DNA of 64,000 nt from Limnanthes douglasii subsp. nivea (lineage: Eukaryota > Streptophyta > Magnoliopsida > Brassicales > Limnanthaceae). The position numbers were made by a program, and so were the translations under genes. The notes under the pieces are model-generated. The model saw only the letters and a list, made by a program, of their open reading frames with translations. It was not told the DNA's origin and did no database searches. The stretch covers positions 218,041,546 through 218,105,545 of the forward strand of contig JAUPFV010000002.1 in the NCBI GenBank assembly GCA_036936605.1, given 5' to 3'. Positions 45,980-58,324 of the stretch are shown piece after piece; the stretch's first letter is position 1, and the number at the start of each line of letters is the position of its first letter.

Positions 45980-47000
45980 GCATGACCTCATCCATTCACC
46001 ATTTTTTAGAGATAGTTTTACTTTTACTATTCAAGAGCTGTCATTACTTTCTCTCTCGAGTTTACTATGTGGACCTACTTACTGTTACTTTGGAGAATGG
46101 ATCATGTATGAGTCGTGCCTACATTTTATTGTACCGAATCAAAAAGACAAATCTAAGCATTCCGACAAAATCTAGACTCATTGTTGGCGACAATAATAGG
46201 AGTTTTCTTCTAACAGCTACCCCAAAAGCATTTTCAAAACCAGACTTTCCAATTAGTTTTCATTCTCCGAAGCTCCCTGCTTCAGTACGACGACTCTAGA
46301 AGCAACTGATATGTATCTCACCGTGTGAGAGTGAAGTCGTACGAGAAGGTCAAAAAACCTTATAATTCCAACTCAGTTGGTAGAAGATAACCAACAATTT
46401 CCAGCTGAGACCGGGACACTTCGAGCGAAGAAGAAAGCAGCGGCCATAACGGCTAATGGTCTTGTTGAGAGGGATGCACCGAAGAAAAGGTTCACATCAA
46501 CACAGGATCGGTGACAAAGAGGGATGAGGTATGACCTTTGTTGACCCTTACGTCCCGGACCAAAGATACAATAGCTTAAGATGGGAGCACAAAGTGAGCC
46601 GTCATAATATATCTTCCCCAACTCTTGAAAACGAGGAAGATTCGAATTCTCGCATGCGCATGGGCAACCATGAAACCATGAGAAACCATGCACGCACGCC
46701 ACTCAAAATCCAGTACAAACAAGGATTTCATGAGGAGGTCGCGAAGAGTTTGAGAGCCTGAGAGTCGACGGGCAACCCAAGATAACCCAGCTACGATCTT
46801 GTGGTCGAGCCAATAAAGAATAATCTAGGTAATCGAAAAAACACCCAGGATCCACGGACTAATTCATCTCAAGGATAACATCAATATTAGCCTACCCAAG
46901 GACCCAGGGTCCTTAAGAAATTTTTCAAGTTTGTCGACTCCAAGTTGAAACTTGCCTCGGTTAGCCGGGCAGCAGTCAGCGTAGTGGGACAATGTTCAAC
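45980..47000. other. GC-richer block, possible second organellar insert
   Basis: From about 46180 to 46990 the sequence is much less AT-rich than the satellite on its left and the spacer on its right, and it lacks transposon motifs. ORFs exist on both strands (46373-46702 minus, 46531-46761 plus) but I recognise neither. Composition and closeness to the nad1 insert suggest mitochondrial intergenic DNA; that is inference only. Confidence 0.35.
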
Positions 47001-47580
47001 ATAGAATCGCTATACCAAGTGGACCGACATTAGCCCCCAAATGATGGTCTGAACAGTATTTTGTATAAAACAACGCTACATTAGAAATATATCTCCATTA
47101 ATCTGAGAAAGTCATTGAGATACCATAGAGATTTGATTTCTACGAGATGAAGAAGTAAAATGAAATTGGTGATCTGGAGCATTATGGCCGCGAGCAAATA
47201 CGTCTTCGGGATAACGTGTCCAAAATTATATGAACACCAAGCTTCGTAGAACCGCGTTGGGTAGTCTGTATTGAACCCTATTAAATTAAGCTTAAAATAT
47301 ATTAATTAATTAATTACGTAAATTAATTAATTAATATATTTCACAAAGATTTGAATAATATATTTTTGATGTAAAAATACATTATTCGTATGTTTTTAGG
47401 AACTTGATTTTAGAGAAAATATTATATTAATCAAAGATATTATTCTGTCATTAAAATAGAATAATATACTAATATAAATATAGGATATACAATATAACGA
47501 AAACAATACAAGGCTTAACCGCCGAAGTTCCAGCAAATTACTGTGCTTAAATTTAAGGGGTAAAGTGAAGAATAAACTTC
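47001..47580. other. AT-rich spacer with 45-bp palindrome
   Basis: A near-perfect palindrome of ttaattaattaatta type, centred on acgt near 47320 (about 47297-47342), could extrude a cruciform. No gene is seen. Confidence 0.5.
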
Positions 47581-47599
47581 ATCTCATAGAAGAATCCCA

Positions 47600-47674
47600 A
47601 TCCCACATTGCTAAGAAGAAACATAGAAGAGTTTATATAAATGTGAACCCACCTCAACTAGCAAAAGGTCTTTT
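47600..47674 (+). promoter_or_regulatory. snRNA-type USE plus TATA box
   Basis: ATCCCACATTG (47600-47610) differs from the plant Upstream Sequence Element by one base, and TATATAA follows at 47634-47640. The 23-bp gap is the spacing of Pol III-type (U6-like) plant promoters. The downstream sequence is no known snRNA; a TTTT lies at 47671-47674. A similar arrangement with the 33-bp gap is at 22100. A 75-codon ORF overlapping it (47565-47792) has no recognisable family. Confidence 0.4.
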
Positions 47675-47699
47675 GGGAGTACACCCAAAAACAAATCTG

Positions 47700-48540
47700 C
47701 GTCAACAAACTGATACAGTATACAAAACTTCAACTCTGAAAAACTCTATCGCACCTCGAGAATATTCTCATATTGTTTTGGCTTATTCTTAGTAAGAAGC
47801 ATATATCACTTTCGAGAACATGACACTATCTTACATAGGACATTATATTGATGTCACATGACTCAGTCTGACCATAATTATGGACGTAATAACCGCAATG
47901 TAATATATGATCCTAACATCTGTTGAGAAAAAGTACACGATTATCCACTAATTAGATTAGTGGAAAAAGCAAAAAAATAACAAAGAGTGAAATCAAAACA
48001 CACAAATTATTAATGATTTTTCCAAAAAAATAACAAAGAGTGAAATCAAAACACACAAATTATTAATGGAGTTTAACCAATATGCTTATGTTTCTAGACC
48101 TCACTCTTTGTACTTTTTTCTTAATGACAATCACAAAAGAAGACAAAAGTGAGATATATAAAGAAGAACAACTTACATAAGTTATTTACTCTAAATTTAA
48201 GACACATGATTATTAAGTCATTAATAGCTCGTTAAATGACTTGATTCAATTGTTGGTCTTTCAAAATTTCCAAAATGTCCTTCGACCCTCTCATATAAGG
48301 ACCATCATCTAAATACCTTTATCTAAAGACCCTTATATTCAATTTGATTTTCTTCAAGACCCCTGTCTAAGGACCTTCGTTTTCAAGACCCTCACCTTGA
48401 AGAACCTTTTTATGAAGACCCTCGACCTAGAAAGGCTCCGGCTTGACAACCCTCAGTTAATAGTGAGAGTCTCGGCTAACAATCTCATAGTTAAAGTCTA
48501 GTTTCAATCTATCTTCACACCTCAATTTTTATAGCAATTT
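47700..48540. repeat. Spacer with a recent 53-bp tandem duplication and AAGACCCT motifs
   Basis: A 46-bp sequence at 47970-48015 is repeated essentially identically at 48023-48068 (period 53). From 48280 to 48480 variants of (a/t)aagaccct recur about every 20-25 bp. No gene is recognised; it may be the 3' LTR zone of the copia fragment that follows. Confidence 0.5.
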
Positions 48541-49430
48541 TTTCTGGTCTTGTTACTCTTCTAGACCAACTAAAGTTGAACAGAACTCAATTTTTTAAAT
48601 ACCTACTATGTTTGTTAACATATTCACTAAATTCTTGCTTCCTTGGATATTTTCCAGAATTAGCACCATATCTTCCAATAAAGATCTAATAAAGTGATAA
48701 TAAAGTTCAATATGCTTGGTTCTGGAATAAAATGCTTAATGTTTCACCAAGTGAATTGGACTATGACTATCACTATGCATAACATTCTTCTTCGGTTTAA
48801 ATCCAAGCTTTATTAACAAGCCTTGAAACGATATCATCCCTATACTAGCTTCAGTCACTACTACATATTCAGTCTCTATATTGGATAATGTGATAATATT
48901 TTATAACTGTGACATTCAACTACCACTTTGTTTTCCAACAATGAATATATAACTGGTGGTGTTTTTTCGGTGATCAATTTCACCTTCAAATTCAGCATTG
49001 ACATAGCCTTGTACATTTAACTCACCCTTACCAAAGAGCAAATACTTTTTTGGTGCCTTAATGGTACCTCAAAATCCATTTTACTGCTTCCTAATGAGCT
49101 TTCCCTGGATTATATATAAACCTACTAATAATTCCCACTGCATGACCAATGTTTCGCCTCGTGTAGACCATTACATATATTAACTCCCAATAGTTGAGGC
49201 GTAAAGAACCTTAGCCATGAGATCTTTCTCTTATTCTGTTTTAGAGGATTGATCTTTGGACAAGCGAAAGTGACTTCCCAAGGGTGTGCTAACTGGCTTG
49301 GTATAAGTTATTATAGATCTCTGCAAAACACGATTGATGTACTCAGATTGAGATAACTGAAAAACGCTTTTATATTTATTATTGTGATTTGCATTCGAAG
49401 AATTTTCAGGCATAGTTGGACAATTTAAAT
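48541..49430 (-). pseudogene. Copia RT end and RNase H fragment
   Basis: The minus-strand frame 49231-49413 reads FQLSQSEYINRVLQRS and KPVSTPLGSHFRLS, the copia RT region before RNase H. RNase H continues in mixed frames to about 48560: YVNAEFEGEIDHRKNTTSY (family: DSDWAGDxDxRRSTSGY), ITLSNIETEYVVVTEAS, and RTKHIELYYHFIR (family: RTKHIDIRYHFIR), all legible. The element is truncated upstream at about 49430, next to the third Tat-like LTR. Confidence 0.83.
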
Positions 49431-49534
49431 AAAATAGAACCTTATAATTTCAAAAATATTATTGTGGCTTAACATCACTCGTATTTCAACAAGGACACAC
49501 ACTTGGTATAAAATGCCTTATGGTGAGGGAATTT

Positions 49535-50365
49535 TGTGATATGTATAAAGTATGGAAAATGAAAGAACAAAGTGTGATTATCTTATTGTTTTCCTTGGAA
49601 AACCTTACATTAGTTTAGGATTTTCTCCCATTTATATAGTACATTCACAATAGATTACTTCACTACTTCTTAATAATTCTCTATTTTCTGTTACGCTTGG
49701 TCGTGGGTCCATGTCGTGCTCCTACGTCCTTAACGCTACTCTGAACTTATCTTAGTGGCCTTATTTTCCGTAACTACCGTTCAACGTCGGCCGATGTATG
49801 GTTCTGCTTTCATACAGACAACGCCTAGTTCTTCTACCGATTCATTTTCTCTTGAGTTGCACTACCGAAGGTACATCATCTTATTCTCCATAAGTAATTT
49901 TTGTATAGTTCTCCTTTAAGTGATAACCTTCGATTATCGCTTCGTAATCAAAGGTACCTCGTTCTGACCGATGAGTATAAGTTGGTGATAGGATTATACC
50001 TTATCAGGAATCCCATAGTCCTTGTAAAAGGGAGTGATGGTTAGGAGTTCGTCTTTTATAAGGATTAATATCCTATGCCAGACGAGGTATCTCTTTATTT
50101 ACCAGCCGCGCTATCTCCATGTGGATTTCTCAACTAATCTTCCTATATCTTTACGCGTTCGGTCGCTATTGTTAGTCTCTTTTCTCCACGTGTCAAAAAT
50201 CCTTTACCTATGTTTGAAAAGCGTTATATCTAGTTGTGTCTTTGTAGAAATGACGCTTCATATTTCCCTCTTCATTGAAATGACGTGTCTTTTCCTCTTC
50301 TTTTTGGCCCATGACCCATAAGTTGACCCAATTTAAGTTATTTGTTTTACTAAGTATACATCACA
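49535..50365 (-). repeat. Tat-3: probable 3' LTR (831 bp)
   Basis: The minus-strand start TGTGATGTATAC (50365) and the end matching TGTGATATGTATA in reverse (49535) form short terminal inverted repeats. A minus-strand TATA box (ACTATATAAATGGG) lies near 49640. A purine-rich tract on the minus strand (AGAGGGAAAAGGAAAC, about 50378-50393) sits just outside the start, where a polypurine tract should be. The antisense ORF next to it (50601-51175) supports the 3' side of a Tat-like element. No second copy of this LTR is in the window. Confidence 0.55.
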
Positions 50366-50600
50366 ATGTTGAACGTTTGTTTCCTTTTCCCTCTATTTTC
50401 AAACTATCTTTGAAGATGCAAGATTTTCCTTGTTAAGTGTTCATTATCTATTTGCTTTCAAATGTGAGACATCAAATCAAGGTAAAATTTGAAATGCTTT
50501 AATTTTAGTGTTCTCCTTGCCATCTTACTTTTGTTTTTTCATTCACCTAGTCTTCGTTAGTTTCCTCGATCTTCTGCCCAGAAACCCTAGAATCTTGCAT

Positions 50601-51175
50601 TATGGGTTTCGATTCTCCTAACATCAACTTATCTGCATGCCCTATAAATGACTCGCAAATGATCTTTGAATAAGTTAAAAACCGCCACTAACACCATTTC
50701 TGGTGCCCCACCAACAAACACGGTGGAAGACATAAATTTCTTAGATAACTATTTCAACCGCCTAGCGCACATTTATTAAAACCTAAACCCGTTTCTTAAG
50801 TTTAGATTAGTGTATGATTTTCCTGACTTTACTATTACTAGACTTCTCGAGCCTGGCAAACATCCCCATCATGCTAGAGAGGGGGATAATTATTTATACA
50901 CGACGTTGTTCTACTAGAGAGTACGACTACCCTTACCCAAATTAATAAATGAGTTTTTTAGGTATAGCTGAATCTGTCCTATGCAGCTGACGGCCAACAG
51001 ATGACATTTTCTGCTTAGTGTTGTACTCAATTATAAGTTGTAAACTAGGGAGATTAATATAACTGAATTGTTTTTTAGCATTAATGTATATAAGGTTTTA
51101 AAGACCCCATACTACTGCAAATCTAACTATAGTAAGATTGTTACGCTTTTATGTTCTAATTATTATATATTTATT
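50601..51175 (+). pseudogene. Tat-3 antisense additional ORF (putative gypsy-type transposon domain)
   Basis: The plus-strand ATG at 50601 opens 24 codons, then the frame shifts near 50675 and reads NTVEDINFLDNYFNRLAHIY, DFTITRLLEPGKHPHHAREG, NYLYTTLFY, RVRLPLPKLINEFFRY and CPMQLTANR, with single stops between. The block L-Y-x-T-x-F-x-x-G-x-R-x-PLP-x-x-x-x-x-x-x-x-x-x-x-P-x-QL-x-x-N is that of the 'putative gypsy type transposon' domain found in additional ORFs of Tat-like elements. It runs opposite to its LTR and is cut off at 51219 by the copia LTR. Confidence 0.65.
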
Positions 51176-51219
51176 ACTTAATTTTTTTTTTAAATCACCA
51201 TTCTAGTTAATGGGATCAT

Positions 51220-51851
51220 TGTAATATTCGATTCGAAACTGCAACAAAACGCGGGAAAAAATATAAACCCCTTTAGATTTGATTCATCGAAGAATAAAAA
51301 AAATAAGACTACTCTCGGGTTTTCCTGCATCTATTCATCTACTACTCTTGTTCCTTTTCATTCTTCAACAATTTTGTAGATGAACTTGAATAATCTGCCG
51401 AATGAGTTAGTAAAGAGAGAAAACATTTTTCCACATACTTAAGAAGCGATAGATTTTGTGTTTAGGGTTTAGGATAATGAAATTCCTAAACCTAGCCCCT
51501 TATTTATAGTCTTTACATAATAAACACAGCATTGTAAATCACATCCTATAATATTTTCTTTTCTCCGGGGACCATAACCTGATAAATTGATAATTCAATT
51601 TATACCCTGAATTATTAGTTCAAGCTTAAGTATTGAGATTTAGGCCCTCTTTATGAAAGTTTCCAATTTCAACATGGTTTCCACACTTGGACCCATAAAG
51701 CTTTTTCAACCATAGTTCCAACTCAGTTAAATAATTAACTTGATTACTTTTAATTTGGACTTCATTAAGATAATGACTGAATATGTTTATTTAAAATATC
51801 GATCCAAATTATTGTCGTCCCATAAATATATTAAATAAATATACCCCAACA
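51220..51851 (-). repeat. Copia-N 3' LTR
   Basis: On the minus strand it starts TGTTGGGGTATATTTATTTA and ends CGAATATTACA. Landmarks shared with the other LTR include taaaccc(t/c)tttagatttgat, gggtttaggat(a/g)atgaaattcc, ggaccataac and gataaattgataattcaa. A minus-strand TATA box lies near 51500. The preceding minus-strand sequence CTAAGTAGTATAT is where the polypurine tract (usually AAGTGGGAGAT) would be. Confidence 0.88.
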
Positions 51852-52199
51852 ATATACTACTTAGACGTTTACACGCTACTCAAGAATACATATTCAACTC
51901 TAATGGGGTCATGTATTTATTATTAATTGTTAAATGGTACAACCCTATATATGACTGATAACTAAAAGACTAAAGACCTATTTCTTGTAATGTGAATAAT
52001 AGGATACAATAGTAATAACATTACCATTATCAATCACTTACTTGGGCCAATTATGGAGTGCGGCATAAGATTAAGATGTATTGTAATCTTAAATATCTAC
52101 TCTTAAATGGTTCATACCTTTGAAGATCTAATACAGTATAAAAATCAATAAAATTTTCAAAGTACACATATACACACACACAGAACTATCTGAACTATC

Positions 52200-55100
52200 T
52201 TCTTAACATAAAAGAACTTCATGTCTGTATTCAGACTAGAGATGTTCCAAATATTGTTAGGGTATTGCACTACAGAACTCTGTAGACATAATTGCCGGTT
52301 CGATGCCTCAAAGCATGCAAAAAATTCTTCAAACATGTTGGACGATGCAATAAGTGTTTACTTTACACTTATCCATGATATTGCACATCCAACTAATGAG
52401 AATATGTTGCCCGAAGTGCTTTTTATTTTTTTCTTGCATCCACCAAAAAACTAAGTCGGAATACCAAATGATCTCATGTTTATCCAACTTCCCATATGTC
52501 AACATGTGCCTCTTAGTTCCTTGCAAATACTAGAGTACCTATTTAACTGGCTTCTAATGATCTATGTTTGGGTTACTTAAAATATCTTCCCACCATATTT
52601 ATAGCAAATAAAACGTCCGAATTAGTACAAAGTTGAGCATAAATTAAACTTCAAACTGTCGAAGCATACGAGACCATTTTCATTTCCTCAATCTCAAGTT
52701 TTGTCTTAGGACATTGACCTAAACTAAGTCTATCACCCTTTAATATATGGGTACTTATGGATTTGCAACCGACCAATCTGTAATGCTGTAAAACACTTTC
52801 AATTTCTTCTTTTGTGATAATTCAAGAATATCATGGGATCGATCCTAATATATCTGGATTCCTAATGTAAAATTTGCATCACCAATATTTTTCATATCAG
52901 ATTTGTCTGATAGAAATCGTTTGTAATGTGTAATAATTCCTTATTGTTCGAGGAAAGCAACATGTCATCCACATATAATATGAAAATATGATATTACATA
53001 CACTAAACTTATGATACAAATAATCCTTAACCTAGTTGATCTCAAACTCATAACTAACTATCACGTCGAGGAATTTGTGATACTATTAACAAGAGTCATG
53101 TTTTAGCCCATATATGCATTTGTCTCTAAGTCTAGAAAACAGATCCTCTGATTTGCTTTATACAAAGTGTTATAGTTGCACCATACAGATCGTTTCCTTA
53201 ATATCACCATTGAGAAAAGCGGTATTGGCATCCATCTGATATAGCTTAAGGTGAAATGTGCAACTAATGTCATGATTGTTCTAATGGAATCCTTCGTCGA
53301 TAATGGAACGAAGGTTCTTTTAAAATCAGTTCATTCACGATGAGTATAAAATTTTGCTATAATACATTTTTATGTCTTTCTACATTACCCAAGAAATCGT
53401 GTTTGGTTTTATAACCCTCTTACAACCAATTATCTTTTTTCTCTTCAGGTAATAGGACAAGTTCCAATACCGCATTGTTGTGCATCGATTCATACTCTTC
53501 CTTAATAGCATCAATCCACTACCGCGAGTTAGATATTTCCATGGCATGTTTATAAGATGACGGATCATCTACAGTTCCAACACATGACTCATTGTGCTCC
53601 TAAATATATACTACAAATTCTAGACCTATAATACTCTTCTGTTCTCTCGTGGACCTTCTTAAGGGCACTATTTTATTTTGTTTCACTCTTGAGGAAGTAG
53701 ATTATGATCATTATGAATGATATCATTTTGATATTCTCGAGGAAGATTACCTTGAGGTTCCTCTTGTTCTACCTATATCATATTCGTATCCTGGTTAGAA
53801 CCCTCAAGTGGAGCATCAATGTTAATTTGAAGATTACCCTGTTCTAATAGGACTAAATTGATTGGCATTATAACACAATCTTCTGATACTTGAGTATCCC
53901 AACTAAAACCTTCATGAAATCTATGAATTCTTCATCAAAATAAATATATATTCCTTTATTCTTCCTCCCAAACTCAACAGGTTCTAGAAACTTGTTCGTT
54001 CATATCTCAAATATTATATGAGTGAGAAAATCATAAAACTTAAACCTCCTGTAATGTTCAGAATATTTGTGGTCTAGTTTCTTGTCTTGAGGTTTGTAAG
54101 GCCTCGCCTCAGCTGGACAACCCCGCACATGCAGATTATTTAAATTGGGTCTACGCCCGTTCCAAATCTCATATAGGGTCGTAACAGTAGCCTTAATGGT
54201 TACTTAATTGAGTATATAAGTGGCACATTTGATGGCTTCCCCCAAGAGATAAAATGGTAGAAATAAGTGACTTATCATGCTTCTAACCATATATTTGAGT
54301 GTCCAGTTCCGTCTCTCGGATACACAATTCATGCGGGATGAACCCGACATTATGTATTGATGAACTATTTCACATTTCTCTAGCATCTGCTCAAATCATC
54401 CTAAAGTTTGTTCACTCGATCCGTCATATCTGTCATAGTATTCACCACCACGATCATATTTGATAGTCTTAATGATTTTACCGAGTCGTTTCTTAACCTC
54501 ATTCCTAAAAGCTATGATCATTTCAAAGGCCTCAAACTCTTCATGAAGAAAATAGAGGTAACCAAAACGACAGTAATCATTGATGAATGATATAAAATAC
54601 CACTGCTCGTTCCATCATTCTTATGGAAACGGTCTAAAGATGTCGGTATGTATCATCCTTATGACTTAGCGCGCTCTATATACCCATACTTTTATTAACT
54701 TTGGTTAGTTTTCTTTTGATATACTCGGCACATATACCATGTGAGCGTAATAAGGGGCCGTAATAAACCTTCAACAACAAACTTGTCCATCTCAACTTTG
54801 GATATATGACCTAACCGCTTATGCCATATTGTTTTTGGGGTCTTTCAATTTAGTAATGTTGCTTGTTATACATTGTGCATTCATACCAATATGTCCATTA
54901 TCAATAGTATGTAATAAATAAAATTATCATTTTCCTTGAACTTCCATTCTTAACAATAGTATTATTAAAAGAAACTGTAAAACAAATGTTTCCCCATTAC
55001 ACATGAATAACTTTCCAATACAAAAATTGGAAAGGAAATTAAGTTCCTCCAAAAAGTGGGAACATACATTACATTCTCAAGAAATAAAATATGTCAAGTG

Positions 55101-55260
55101 GAATGTTTTAAATGTAAATTGCATGAAGCTAAAACAATACAAAGATACACAAATATGATTTATTGCAGCCGAATCAACCCATTAAGTATTTTTTTCCTAA
55201 TAACTATATTACTTTCTTAAACAACAAATAATGTGGGAATATATTTGCTTAACATGTAAG
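52200..55260 (-). pseudogene. Copia-N pol (GAG-pre-integrase, integrase, RT, RNase H)
   Basis: From 5' to 3' on the minus strand: GAG-pre-integrase near 54820 (TIWHKRLGHISK); integrase C-terminal core at 54204-54386 (CEIVHQYIMSGS, NCVSERRNWTLKYMVRSMIS, FYLLGEAIKCATYILN); RT start near 53560 (EYESMHNNAVLELV-like and KKIIGCKRV in shifted frames); and RNase H at 52329-52526 (LQGTKRHMLTYGKLD, WYSDLVFW). Integrase inserts and RT copies the element. Stops and shifts occur every 100-200 bp, which makes this copy older than its LTR layout alone suggests. Confidence 0.82.
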
Positions 55261-55269
55261 CGTGACGTT

Positions 55270-56010
55270 TCTCACACTCCCTCTTCTGGTTCCCTTTCTT
55301 CTTGCATAAATAATCATCGACCAACAATCAATTCCTGAAGTTTTTTCTTGTTTATCGGACCTTGAGCCGATCCTATGCCAGTAGTCTTCCACTTGGGCCA
55401 TGCTTCCCTTTTTGCATATGTAATCACATTAACCTTCGTTATTGTGCCTTTAAGTCTATCAACTCATTCTTATTTCACTTTTCCCGCATACTGTTATAGG
55501 TGGATTGGAAATACTTAAACCCGTCTTGCAGCAACTGAAATGTATACCCCACTATGCATTCCTCAAGAGTTCTAACCCGATTGCCTTTAACTTTTGGACA
55601 ATTATAGATATTCCCAAAATGTGCTCACATATTTTACCTTGGCTAATATGTTTTGGTAGATAACTTGTTCAGGAAACGCTACATCTTTACATTCTCATTT
55701 TTTGCAAAAGCTTTCTCGACCTCCGTGACAAAGACCGAGATAGTGGTAACACCTTTAGAGATTACCCCATGCAATACTACTGGAACCCATATAACAAGAA
55801 TTTCATGCACATCTTATTAGACTTCTCTCATCTTTTATCTGTCTTAGTTTCCTCCGATGTACTTTCCCGACTAAGGGGGATTGTTTGGGAGTTTTCAGTG
55901 CATAGTCATAATTATGTACAGAAAAAACATCAACATATCTTCCTTTCACAATTGGAAGTCTGAGCAATCCAACATGGGTGGACGGTTCCCCAATAGATTT
56001 TAACTAGTGA
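55270..56010 (-). pseudogene. Copia-N gag remnant
   Basis: The interval between GAG-pre-integrase and Tat-2 is strongly decayed. Legible minus-strand pieces are FPEQVIYQNILAKVKY near 55640, VDRLKGTITKVN near 55450 and a Lys/Arg/Cys-rich piece near 55310 (possible nucleocapsid end). Position, not motif, is the main support. Confidence 0.45.
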
Positions 56011-56220
56011 AGACTATAATAAGAACAAACATCATACGAAGCGCATTTAACATCTTGAAAAATAACTAAAAACATATGCATGAACATGACAAATACATGT
56101 AAAACATAAAATACACCGATAATAGATATCAAAGGGTAAATTTTACTAAAAATACCATGATCATTATTTTAATTTCTTATGTACTAATGACACCTTTCGG
56201 AGGGTCGGTGTCATTTACTT

Positions 56221-56548
56221 TGGTGATGGTAAAATTTGGCTCATTGGTATTTTTGGTAAAGTATTCATATATTGAAGTAAAAAAGAAGATATATAATAGA
56301 GGTGTTAACTATTAATATGCAGAGAGAATCAACTAACTCATCTAATATCGTTTTTAGTCAATTTATAAAAACGTTTAGGTGTATGGGCCTATCAGATTGG
56401 GTAAAAAATGTGGTCAAGCCTTATGAGCCCCCATGCCAAGTAACGTTCAAAGTTGAAATACTGCTTAGTCAACAATCACTCAACTCATATGACATAATGT
56501 CTGTTAGGTTTAAACTACCCTCTATATAAAATTCGACCCTCACTATCA
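56221..56548 (-). repeat. Tat-2 3' LTR
   Basis: This LTR aligns with 60397-60741 (tggtgatggtaaaat, gagagaatcaa, gtgtatgggc, tggtcaagcctt, acgttcaaagttga, ctgcttag, gttaggtttaaact). It is slightly shorter because the other LTR has one more copy of a 24-bp repeat (actatcaacaaaattcgacc) at its end. Confidence 0.85.
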
Positions 56549-56943
56549 AAAAAATTCGAATATATTTTTGGAGGACTAACAAAAATCTCTTTGAATTATA
56601 TTAGTCTTTAATATTTTTGAATGACCATACTTACCATTTTTCCTTAAGTAGTAAATAAATTTGAACTTGTTTTGAGATTAAAAAAGTTATAGTTTTACAA
56701 GCCGCATGTTTGGACACGTGTCAACTATTTATTGGACCTCGAAACTATTCTGCCCTAGGTAGATCGAACCAATTAATAGTTGACGCTTCCACTCCCTAGC
56801 TACATTTGTTCTTCCTTATAAACCTTATTAATGATCGCGCCTATACCTAGTTTTTACGGTACTCAAGAGCCTCTTAATACTTCATTAATATGACTCTTGA
56901 GTACTCATAATCACCTCTATAAAAACTAATCCATTATTTTTAT

Positions 56944-58290
56944 GTGTTGCCTATTTTTAGAAAGAAAGCAAACATTTCACAAAAAAAAACCAAAAACCTC
57001 TGTGTTTGTATGTTTACTCCTAGAACCACTCTAATAAAAGGTGGTTGGTTAAACCTTTCTAAATTACAAGAAGAAAAAAATAAGGCCACACACGCTACAA
57101 GATTTCCTATTTCTTCACCTCCAGTTGTCACTACTCAAGTTATTGACTACGGTGGCACTTACCCTTATAATTGTTTTATACCCTCAGAATCATTAATAAT
57201 TTCCCAATCATCTATTGTTCCCAAACATTACTCATCATCATCACAATCTCATAAAGCAACCAATCATTGGGCTCTTTCAACATTTATATCTATGGAGTTA
57301 GATTAAGAGAATGTTACCCCAGTTAGGGTAACTAGGCAGTCAAAAGAAAAATCTAAAGCCATTTTGGAACCATTAGTTTTGACTGATGCTCCCAAAGCCG
57401 AATCTAACCTAGATTCAATCTGGTATAATAGGCGATGCTAGCATCCAGCCTATCGGTCTATCGGGATCAGAACCTAGAATAATGAAGGAAATCATGAACG
57501 ACCTTAGGGAATATTATCCTCTTGAAACATCCGATCAAACAAGGGAAAATTCGAAGCCTTTTATTGAAAATGTTCAAATATGGAGGGGGATTCATAGTAG
57601 AGGAAGAATCCGAGGAACTTCTAATCTCATTGCCTGGACGTGTCGGCCATACTTTTAAGAAGGTAAGTGTAAAGTACATTTTATCGATGAATCAAATATC
57701 TTATGTTTACTTTCATGACAAAGAAATGGAGCTTGTTCCAACTAAATAAGGATTTCCCTATGCAATAAAAGTAGATTACCTAAGTATGGAGAGACCCCAA
57801 TGACTTGTAGCTCCAATGAACTTGTAGTTTAAACAGATGTGTTGAACTGGGGACTTCGATTTTCCCTCGACCCTGAGATTGTTAGATATTTTCAATAGTA
57901 AAGTTATGTCCAAGAAAGGCCAAGCCGCATGCATGGTTCACTATAATTTCTTGCATTATAACATCTTGCCTCTCTAAAATTCCAATACACATGGAACATA
58001 TGACGCTTATTTCTGGGTTGTGTCGAACTTCTAAATTTCCATTCCACTAATTCAATGTGGGTAAAGATTACAAAGTAGTAGACGATCTGCTGGAAGCATA
58101 CAAGATATAGAGGACTAAGTTTCTTATTATAAGCAAGCCATGAGAAAATAGCAAAAATATTTCTTCCTCTAAAGGAAATTTGAGCCTACTCACCAGGTTT
58201 TAGAAAAGACCAGGTAATTACCTTTAAATATATTTTGCTCTTTGTCTGAAAACGTGGTTACTTAAATACTGAGATTAAATTTATTTTATT
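56944..58290 (+). pseudogene. Tat-2 antisense additional ORF
   Basis: The ATG at 56944 lies about 30 bp after a TATA-like tctataaaaact (56912) and opens 120 codons with a Ser/Thr/Pro-rich N-terminal part. The frame resumes in shifted form at 57430-57650 (IMKEIMNDLREYYPLE, QIWRGIHSR) and near 57800-57900 (NWGLRFSLDPEIVRYFQ, family: GLRFPLP-x-x-x-x-x-x-F). Thus it holds the start of the 'putative gypsy type transposon' type protein; the coiled-coil end seen in Tat-1 is missing, lost at the junction near 58325. It is opposite to the LTRs, as in Tat-1 and Tat-3. Confidence 0.6.
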
Positions 58291-58324
58291 TGTAGTTATT
58301 ATGAATCATTTTGTGCACTACCTA

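Noticed and set aside
46180..46990. Firm call of a second NUMT or of a ccm-type gene
   Set aside because: I could not identify any mitochondrial exon or intron motif; composition alone is not enough.
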